Below are positions 27,836 to 33,339 of a stretch of 33,339 bases of DNA, one piece after another. Location of the stretch: NCBI GenBank assembly GCA_903871805.1, contig CAIQIE010000207.1:1-33339 (forward strand), in the 5' to 3' direction. Below the pieces are notes generated by a model. It saw only the letters and a program-made list of their open reading frames with translations. It was not told the DNA's origin and ran no database searches. The stretch comes from an uncultured Planctomycetaceae bacterium. GTDB taxonomy: Bacteria; Planctomycetota; Planctomycetia; Planctomycetales; Planctomycetaceae. The stretch's first letter is position 1. Every line of letters begins with the position of its first letter. The translations under genes were made by a program, and so were the position numbers.

Positions 27836-29038
27836 ATGTCAGAAACCACCAACGGGAAACTCAATCGCAAACTGCGTATGGCACTGGTCGGGGGCGGTCA
27901 GGGCTCCTTTATTGGTCGCGTGCATGCGACGGCCGCAGTGCTGGATAATCGCGCTTCACTGGTTGCGGGGGCGTTGTCTTCGGATCCAGTGCGTGCCAAA
28001 GCCAGTGCGCCGGCCTACGACATTCCGGAATCACGGGCCTACGGTTCCGTTGAAGAGATGATCCAGAAAGAGAAAGCTCTGCCGGCCGATCAGCGGATCG
28101 ACTTTGTCAGCGTTGCCACACCCAATCACACGCACTTCCAGATTGCAAAATCTGCCGCAGAAGCCGGCTTTAACGTCGTTTGCGACAAGCCGATGACCTT
28201 TGACTTTGTGCAGGCAGAAGAACTGGTGACGGCTGTGGAAAACAGTGGCGTTGTGTTTGCTGTCAGCCATAACTATACCGGGTATCCTCTGGTTCGCCAG
28301 GCCCGTGAAATGATTCTCAGCGGAGAACTGGGCGAGATCAATGCCATTCGCTCGAACTACATTCAGGGGTGGCTCAGAACACGCCTTGAGGCCTCTGACC
28401 AGAAGCAGGCAGCATGGAGAACGGACCCAAAGCGTTCGGGTGCTGCCGGATGCTTTGGTGACATTGGAACGCACGCCTACAACCTTGGTCGTTACATGAC
28501 TGGCCTGCTGCCGGCGGAAATTTCCTGCAGCCTGAAAGTCTTCGCGGAAGGCCGCGCTCTGGATGACTACGGCCATGCTGTGGTGCGGTTCGAAAATGGG
28601 GCCATCGGAACAGTGACGGCCAGCCAGATTTCGCATGGCCGCGAAAACGATCTGTTCATCGAAGTCGACGGCACCAAAGGAGCCCTGCAGTGGCGTCAGG
28701 AAGAGCCCAACGTGATGATCGTCCGTCGCAACGGCTCACCGCATCAGATGTATACCCGAGACCCCAATGCCCCGTTTATGAACAGCATGGGCAAAGCCGC
28801 CTGCCGACTGCCTTCGGGACATCCGGAAGCCTTCTTTGAAGCCTTTGCCAACGTCTATCGCTTCGCCTACGACGACATGGCAGCCCGTGCCACCGGTGAA
28901 ACTTTTGAAAAGCGGGATACCATTTACCCGAACGTCTATGACGGAGCGGAAGGCATGTACTTCATTCAGCAGTGCGTCGCCAGCAGCCAGCAAAATGGTG
29001 CATGGCTGCCCATGAAGTATTCCGGCGCACGACGCTGA
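27836..29038 (+). CDS. Gfo/Idh/MocA family oxidoreductase
   Basis: The 400-residue protein has an N-terminal Rossmann fold (MALVGGGQGSFIGRVHATAA, 15-34), VSVATPNHTHFQIAKSAAEAG (91-111), the catalytic-lysine motif CDKPMT (116-121, the EKP equivalent) and the C-terminal domain motif GDIGTHAYNLGRYM (208-221) with a histidine at the active site. Such enzymes oxidise or reduce hydroxyl groups on sugars and cyclitols with NAD(P). The substrate is unknown. The frame is open 55 codons upstream, but the family N-terminus begins at the ATG at 27836, and the upstream extension has no domain character. No cofactor or substrate link to the hydrogenase genes is visible. Confidence 0.9.
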   Translation: MSETTNGKLNRKLRMALVGGGQGSFIGRVHATAAVLDNRASLVAGALSSDPVRAKASAPAYDIPESRAYGSVEEMIQKEKALPADQRIDFVSVATPNHTHFQIAKSAAEAGFNVVCDKPMTFDFVQAEELVTAVENSGVVFAVSHNYTGYPLVRQAREMILSGELGEINAIRSNYIQGWLRTRLEASDQKQAAWRTDPKRSGAAGCFGDIGTHAYNLGRYMTGLLPAEISCSLKVFAEGRALDDYGHAVVRFENGAIGTVTASQISHGRENDLFIEVDGTKGALQWRQEEPNVMIVRRNGSPHQMYTRDPNAPFMNSMGKAACRLPSGHPEAFFEAFANVYRFAYDDMAARATGETFEKRDTIYPNVYDGAEGMYFIQQCVASSQQNGAWLPMKYSGARR

Positions 29039-29123
29039 ACAGATTCCCAGGTGATCTCACAGCGGGGCATTAACTTCTGCAGGTTGATGCCCCGCCTCCA
29101 TTTGCCCATGCTGCCAGGCGACT

Positions 29124-30203
29124 ATGGTGCCGCAAACTCCCCGGGAAAGTCGTTTTCACACGCTGATTGCAGAACTGCATACCCTGCCGGATGCCGATTC
29201 TGTCGAGCAATGGCCGACGGATCAGCTGGCGCGATTGCAGCGGGCCGGCGCCTATCGCTGGAATATTCCGGTGCAGTACGGCGGCGATGGACTGTCGCCC
29301 GAAAGCATGCTGCAGCGGTATCGCGAACTGGCGCGGGCCAGCCTGCTCATCACGTTTGTGCTCAGCCAGCGCAACGCCGCCTGTCAAAGAATTGAAACCT
29401 CTCCCAACACGGCAGCTGCCGCAGCATGGCTGCCGAAACTTGCGGCTGGCGAGTTATTTGCGACCGTTGGAATTTCGCATCTGACGACATCGCGGCAGTA
29501 TTTGAAAGTCCCCGCCGTCACTGTCACCGAAGCGGGCGACGACTACATCCTGAATGGAACCATTCCATGGGCCACAGGAGCCGCGTATGCAGACCTGCTC
29601 GTCACCGGGGGCACACTCAGCGATGGACGTCAGATCCTGGCAGCCATCCCGATCCATAGAACTGGTGTCTCCGTGAAGCCACCTGTTTCGCTCATGGGGC
29701 TGAGTGCCTCGTGTACATCCGAAGTGCAGTTGCAGGACGTGCATATTTCCGGTGCGGACCTATTGCATGGACCGGTTGAACGAGTCATGACTGCGGGTTC
29801 AGGAATGGGTGGTGCAGGGTCTTTAAGTACGTCTGCTATTGCCCTTGGAACAGCCCAGGGAACGCTGGATCGCTTTGCAGAAGAGGCGGCGCTGCGTCCC
29901 GAATTGCTGCCGTTTCTGAATCCTCTGCAGCGTGAGGCCGAGGAACTGGCACAGCAGCTGGAAACCGCAGCCGCGGGCGGAAACCCAAAAGAGACCATGA
30001 GTTCAGAAACGCTGCGTCGTCGAGCGAACTCGCTGGTGATGCGATCGGCCCAGGCATGGCTGGCGTCAACCCGAGGAGCTGGGTATCTCGCCGGACATCC
30101 CGCAGAACGTGCCGTGCGAGAAAGTCTGTTCTTTCTAGTGTGGTCCTGTCCGCAGCCGGTCCTGGAAGGAAACCTGAGAGAACTTGCGTGCGGAACGGGC
30201 TGA
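29124..30203 (+). CDS. Acyl-CoA dehydrogenase-like flavoprotein
   Basis: The 359-residue protein follows the acyl-CoA dehydrogenase plan: an N-terminal helical part (YRWNIPVQYGGDGLSPESML), a middle beta domain with FATVGISHLTT and YILNGTIPWATGAAYADLLVTGG, VQLQDVHISGADLL, then a C-terminal helical part ending RGAGYLAGHPAERAVRESLFFLVWSC. It is 20-40 residues shorter than usual. At the C-terminus the familiar EGTSEIQ segment, which carries the catalytic glutamate in many members, is replaced by PQPVLEGNLREL. It may act on another substrate or in a different oxidation. It lies 85 bases after the Gfo/Idh/MocA gene, so the two may be co-transcribed. Confidence 0.8.
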   Translation: MVPQTPRESRFHTLIAELHTLPDADSVEQWPTDQLARLQRAGAYRWNIPVQYGGDGLSPESMLQRYRELARASLLITFVLSQRNAACQRIETSPNTAAAAAWLPKLAAGELFATVGISHLTTSRQYLKVPAVTVTEAGDDYILNGTIPWATGAAYADLLVTGGTLSDGRQILAAIPIHRTGVSVKPPVSLMGLSASCTSEVQLQDVHISGADLLHGPVERVMTAGSGMGGAGSLSTSAIALGTAQGTLDRFAEEAALRPELLPFLNPLQREAEELAQQLETAAAGGNPKETMSSETLRRRANSLVMRSAQAWLASTRGAGYLAGHPAERAVRESLFFLVWSCPQPVLEGNLRELACGTG

Positions 30204-30317
30204 CCGGAATCGTGGCCAAAACCGCAGGCGACAAAGCGAAGTGAACAAAGCCCCGTCAGAGTGAACGGGAACGACAGCAACGGCAATTTTAGAAATCCAC
30301 AGGCGCGGAAGAAAACT

Positions 30318-31127
30318 ATGAAACCATTTGAACTGGCATTGTCAGCGGCAAAGGAAGCCGGAATGATTCTGGAGCGATTTTTTCGCGATGGGGCGGAAGT
30401 GCGTTCCAAGGGGATTTCTGATCTTGTCACCGATGCGGACATTTCGGCAGAGCGACAGATTGCCGGGATGATCCGGCAGGTATATCCGGATCATGCGATT
30501 CTTGGCGAGGAAGAGAATTCCGGAAGCATCGACGCGGAGCATTTGTGGGTGGTAGATCCGCTGGATGGGACCACTAATTTTGCCCATCAGATTCCGCACT
30601 TTGCCGTTTCAATAGCGTACCTGTATCGAGGACAGGCGCAGGCGGGGGTTGTCTGGAATCCCCTGCGCGGCGATCTTTACACAGCGCGACGCGGGGAGGG
30701 CGCATGGCATAATGAAAAACCCATCCGTGTTGGCAGCCAGACGCAGATGAGTGAAGTGCTGGTGGGGACTGGGTTTTACTATGACCGGGGAGCCATGATG
30801 GAAGCCACACTGGCAGCCATAGGGGACTGCTTCCGGCAGAACATTCATGGCATCCGACGATTCGGCACCGCGTCACTGGATCTGGCGCATGTGGCCACAG
30901 GACTTTACGGTGCCTACTTTGAATATCAGCTATCGCCGTGGGACTATGCCGCGGGTCAGTTACTGGTTGAAGAAGCAGGTGGCAAAGTCACAACCTGCAA
31001 CGGCAGCAGCATGCCATTGCAGAAAACCAGCATTCTGGCCACCAACGGACCGCTGCATCCACAGGTGTTGAGCATTGTGGAACGCCACCTGAAGAGCTGG
31101 CAGAGCGCCGCACCCCCTGCCATGTAG
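30318..31127 (+). CDS. Inositol monophosphatase family protein
   Basis: The 269-residue protein has the metal-binding motifs of the family: GEEE (63-66), WVVDPLDGTTNFAHQIPHFA (77-96, with D80 and D83) and WDYAAGQLLVEEAGG (208-222, with D209). These bind two or three Mg ions to hydrolyse a sugar- or inositol-phosphate. Bacterial SuhB-like members act on inositol-1-phosphate, others on fructose-1,6-bisphosphate or PAP; the sequence does not decide. The ATG at 30318 has GGAAG at good spacing; an in-frame GTG at 30261 would add 19 hydrophilic residues and is less likely. Confidence 0.93.
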   Translation: MKPFELALSAAKEAGMILERFFRDGAEVRSKGISDLVTDADISAERQIAGMIRQVYPDHAILGEEENSGSIDAEHLWVVDPLDGTTNFAHQIPHFAVSIAYLYRGQAQAGVVWNPLRGDLYTARRGEGAWHNEKPIRVGSQTQMSEVLVGTGFYYDRGAMMEATLAAIGDCFRQNIHGIRRFGTASLDLAHVATGLYGAYFEYQLSPWDYAAGQLLVEEAGGKVTTCNGSSMPLQKTSILATNGPLHPQVLSIVERHLKSWQSAAPPAM

Positions 31128-31306
31128 ATTTTTTGTTAAGCCTCATCCCACCTGTTAAACCTTCGACTGGGTCATGCCAGCCCCTGGGTGCGTGATGCGC
31201 ACGCAGGCGAGAAGTCGGAAATTCTGAGAACACCGATCGTGGAACACCCCGCCCGCCTGGGGTTCCATCGATTGTCAGCAGGCTGTTAGACATAGCCGGA
31301 GCAGAA

Positions 31307-31799
31307 AAAACGGGAGGCGGGCCAATCCCTCTGTTTTTCAACGCATCAGCCTGCAGGCGTGGCAGAAAATAGCCGCTGGCAAGCAGAGCACCGCCATCGG
31401 ATCTTCCCCGGCAAACGAGAACCAACCCTGAAGGAGTTGCAGACACCGCGGAACAACACGGGTCACGTGGTTGATGCCACGGCCTTCGGAGTGGACAGCG
31501 ATCTGTAACGTGAGTCGAGGGGAAGCGCTATACCGGACGTCTTGCGCCGTTCCGCTTTGATGATACGGAAACCCCACGGAGGCGATCAGTCTGAAAAATA
31601 TACGTTCGCAGCGGGTATTCAGCGATTGATGCTGTGGATAAGGTCAACTCTCGGATCCGCCAGAACATCCCGCTGAGTCGTCCGGGCCAATCCCCGAGCT
31701 CCACTCACTGACGCAACGTGTTTTAGAAGAGCAAAACGCCTGCAAGACAGCAACAGCACTAAAAAGCACAGCCGGACGACAGAGGGATGGCCCCATTTT
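31307..31799. repeat. MITE-like ~490-bp repeat, copy A
   Basis: This stretch is repeated in direct orientation at 32533-33028. Two blocks are almost unchanged: 31497-31568 matches 32727-32798 without a visible difference over 72 bases, and 31686-31799 matches 32915-33028 with one difference over 114 bases. The ends are inverted: the left end (31319-31334) reads GGGCCAATCCCTCTGT, and the right end (31779-31794), read in reverse, gives GGGGCCATCCCTCTGT. Size, inverted ends and lack of a transposase suggest a non-autonomous mobile element. ORFs on either strand inside it are not convincing. The short gap between the inositol monophosphatase gene and this element has a GC-rich hairpin near 31230-31264 but no T-run. 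Confidence 0.7.
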
Positions 31800-31882
31800 C
31801 CCGCATTGATGAAGGGAATCAAGGGCGAATCGGATTGCATTCACTCCCCCAGGCCGACTCTTTCTACAGGGATCGGTGCGGC

Positions 31883-31987
31883 ATGACTGATCTTGGCCCG
31901 GATGTTTCCTATGATCCGAAATTCCCATTGCGGTACTTTGAGATGACGGGGGCGCAAGCGGTGAGGTACTTGAAAGGGAGGAACTAA
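31883..31987 (+). CDS. Small ORF upstream of the HTH gene (34 residues)
   Basis: From the ATG at 31883 this ORF encodes 34 residues with the core PKFPLRYFEMTGAQAVRY. AGGGA lies about 10 bases before the ATG. Its stop codon is one base from the next start codon, and the ribosome binding site of the next gene lies inside it, so coupling is likely. The frame is open back to 31787 at the edge of repeat copy A, so it could also be the tail of a longer gene broken by the element. No family is recognised. Confidence 0.45.
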   Translation: MTDLGPDVSYDPKFPLRYFEMTGAQAVRYLKGRN

Positions 31988-31988
31988 A

Positions 31989-32483
31989 ATGAAACTTGAA
32001 CTGACAAAGGGGTGGTTTGAGAAAAACATTCCGCATGATAATCCTGAAGTAGGTGCTGGTCTTCCTGAACGGGGCCCCGAGCGACAGTGCATTACCAATG
32101 AGGGAAGCATTCACCGAGAGGACGACTTTGCAGAGGCATATGCCTTTGGTGCGCTCGTCCAACTTCTTCGGAGGGATCGCAAGCTCACGGTGGATCAGCT
32201 TGCGTCAGCGGTCCAAGTGGGGACACCAGAACTTATAAGCATCGAGCTTGATCCCAGGTACATTCCAAAACCTCGCACAGTGTTTCAGATTTCCAAATTC
32301 TTTGGTTTACCGGATCGCCCATTGATGAAGCTGTCAAATGTGACAACAACACATAACGACCGGCTGCGTGACGCTGCTGTTCGGTTTGCTGCAAACTCTT
32401 CCAAGGTAATGGAGCTATCTCGTGAGGAGCGAGCGGCTTTAGCAGAGTTCGTGCAGTTCCTGGCAGCACAGGAAGGCGACTGA
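31989..32483 (+). CDS. XRE-type helix-turn-helix protein
   Basis: The 164-residue protein has an HTH segment at about 52-95: FGALVQLLRRDRKLTVDQLA, then a turn and GTPELISIELDPRY, followed by TVFQISKFFGLPDRPL. This is the five-helix layout of XRE/Cro-type DNA-binding domains. The N-terminal 45 residues are polar; the C-terminal 50 (MELSREERAALAEFVQFLAAQ) are helical and could dimerise. GGGAGGA lies 6 bases before the ATG, one of the best ribosome binding sites in the window. It sits between two long direct repeats with only a tiny ORF ahead of it. It may be an antitoxin-like or autoregulating repressor; no toxin partner is recognisable. Confidence 0.75.
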   Translation: MKLELTKGWFEKNIPHDNPEVGAGLPERGPERQCITNEGSIHREDDFAEAYAFGALVQLLRRDRKLTVDQLASAVQVGTPELISIELDPRYIPKPRTVFQISKFFGLPDRPLMKLSNVTTTHNDRLRDAAVRFAANSSKVMELSREERAALAEFVQFLAAQEGD

Positions 32484-32532
32484 GGATTCGTTCAACGGGA
32501 AACGGCGGCCGGCCTAAGGAAAACGAGCGCAG

Positions 32533-33028
32533 AAAACGGGCGCCATCCCTCTGTTTTTTACGTCGTGTCGGAGCATCAGCCTGCAGGGTTGGCAGAAAAT
32601 AGTTGATGGCAAGCAGAGCGTTGCCATCGGATCTTCCCCGGCAAACGAGAACCAACCCTGAGGGAGTTGCAGACATCGCGGGACAAAACGGGTTACGTGG
32701 GTGCTGCCACTGTGTTCGGAGTGGAAAGCGATCTGTAACGTGAGTCGAGGGGAAGCGCTATACCGGACGTCTTGCGCCGTTCCGCTTTGATGATACGGCA
32801 ACCCGAGGCAGGCAATCGCTGTGAAAAATGCGGAGTCTTCGTATGTATTCCGCGATTGATGCCGTGGACAACCTGAAGTCTCGGATACGCCAGACCATAT
32901 CGCCAAGTTGTCCCGCCAATCCCCGAGCTCCACTCGCTGACGCAACGTGTTTTAGAAGAGCAAAACGCCTGCAAGACAGCAACAGCACTAAAAAGCACAG
33001 CCGGACGACAGAGGGATGGCCCCATTTT
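32533..33028. repeat. MITE-like ~490-bp repeat, copy B
   Basis: Second copy of the element at 31307-31799, in the same orientation 1,230 bases on. Its left terminus (32542-32554, GCCATCCCTCTGT) and right terminus (33008-33023, ACAGAGGGATGGCCCC) are inverted repeats of each other, flanked by AAAA and TTTT. Compared with copy A it differs mostly in the first 200 bases and in a short middle stretch (about 32800-32910), while the right 114 bases are nearly identical. No transposase or credible ORF is inside. Confidence 0.7.
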
Positions 33029-33093
33029 TGTCTGCGACTTTGGCGTTGTGGCGACGGTGCAAATGGGGTTCAGGATCCGTGCGCGGTGTTCTG

Positions 33094-33186
33094 TCACCCC
33101 GTCGGGGTGAAATGTGTGACCTGGGCGTATTCCGGTGGCGGCGCGGGGGCTTGCCACCGGCTATTTTCTGCCAGCCCTCCGGGCTG
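33094..33186. repeat. Cluster of three palindromes with an inverted partial copy of the MITE-like repeat
   Basis: Three hairpins stand in a row: TCACCCCG-T-CGGGGTGA (33094-33110), CCGGTGGC/GCCACCGG (33132-33139 with 33153-33160) and CAGCCC-TCC-GGGCTG (33172-33186). Read on the minus strand, about 33130-33186 aligns with the left part of copies A and B (around 31347-31402) over some 55 bases, sharing TGGCAGAAAATAGCCG and TGGCAAGC. It looks like REP-type dispersed DNA. ORFs across it are artefacts of the repeat. Confidence 0.6.
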
Positions 33187-33236
33187 AATCGCACAAATCA
33201 CCCTGTCATTCGCAGCACCTCCGCGCAGGGAATCGT

Positions 33237-33339
33237 CTGCCCACTGACAACTGCCCACTGACAACTGCCCACTGACAACTGCCCACTGACAACTGACAAC
33301 TGACAACTGACAACTGACAACTGACAACTGACAACTGAC
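33237..33339. repeat. Heptamer tandem array (CTGCCCA / CTGACAA) running off the window end
   Basis: Four copies of the 14-base unit CTGCCCACTGACAA fill 33237-33292. Six copies of CTGACAA follow, and a partial seventh ends at 33339, so the whole array keeps a strict 7-base period. It resembles the short tandemly repeated heptamers described from cyanobacteria and also met in planctomycete genomes. There are no spacers, so it is not a CRISPR. The sequence ends inside the array. Confidence 0.95.

Noticed and set aside
31319..33028. Minus-strand ORFs shared by both repeat copies as a real gene
   Set aside because: The frames shift between copies, differences do not favour third codon positions, and no domain or ribosome binding site is seen.
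31307..33028. Integron cassette with attC sites
   Set aside because: The repeats are ~490 bp, far longer than attC sites, and no RYYYAAC/GTTRRRY pairs at the right places or integrase were found.
33237..33339. CRISPR array
   Set aside because: The 7-base period has no spacers and there are no cas genes in the window.

Overview
The window reads like chromosomal DNA from a member of the Planctomycetota; this is inferred from gene content, not from a marker phylogeny. Supporting signs are a surface protein with a planctomycete-style N-terminal 'LE..R.LLS' motif, an RDD membrane protein behind two zinc ribbons, a sialate O-acetylesterase-type hydrolase, an FGE-fold secreted protein, a Gfo/Idh/MocA oxidoreductase, moderate-to-high GC, weak Shine-Dalgarno sites and long gene-poor spacers. 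Most of the window is single-gene units on both strands. The right end is repeat-rich and stops inside a tandem repeat.

Layout. 1-3469 (minus): a cell-wall enzyme cut by the left edge, which fuses a class A beta-lactamase-like domain, a peptidoglycan-binding domain and a D-Ala-D-Ala carboxypeptidase domain; then an unrecognised 528-residue coiled-coil protein. 3899-5035: a secreted FGE-sulfatase-fold protein. 5394-8279 (minus): clpB followed by tRNA-Val(GAC) and its terminator. 8864-10363 (minus): sialate O-acetylesterase. 10918-15069 (plus): a divergent transketolase-family enzyme, a DUF420 membrane protein, a quinone-oxidoreductase-like protein and a small membrane protein. 15070-16059: a 1-kb spacer with a foldable element ahead of a repeat-built surface protein (16060-18051). 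18431-19210 (minus): a class I glutamine-amidotransferase-like protein that lacks the nucleophile cysteine, with a 25-bp palindrome just upstream. 19797-22172: the zinc-ribbon/RDD protein and rpsT.

22630-27507 is the main metabolic cluster: an acetyl-CoA hydrolase/CoA-transferase family protein, a cyclic-nucleotide-binding-domain protein, and three subunits of a group 3b-type NAD(P)-linked [NiFe] (sulf)hydrogenase: beta (Fe-S), gamma (FAD/NAD(P), [2Fe-2S]) and delta (small subunit). The first four genes are joined by 4-base ATGA overlaps. The catalytic large (alpha) subunit expected after delta is absent. A Gfo/Idh/MocA oxidoreductase, an acyl-CoA dehydrogenase-like protein and an inositol monophosphatase follow.

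31307-33339 is accessory DNA. Two ~490-bp direct repeats with inverted termini (MITE-like) flank a two-ORF cassette encoding a 34-residue peptide and a helix-turn-helix protein. Beyond them lie an inverted partial copy of part of the repeat, a cluster of short palindromes, and a heptamer tandem array (CTGCCCA/CTGACAA) that runs to the end of the sequence. The best candidates for something undescribed are the hydrogenase module without its alpha subunit, the beta-lactamase/PBP fusion, the cysteine-less amidotransferase, the repeated WYF(I/V)T domain and the repeat-flanked HTH cassette.
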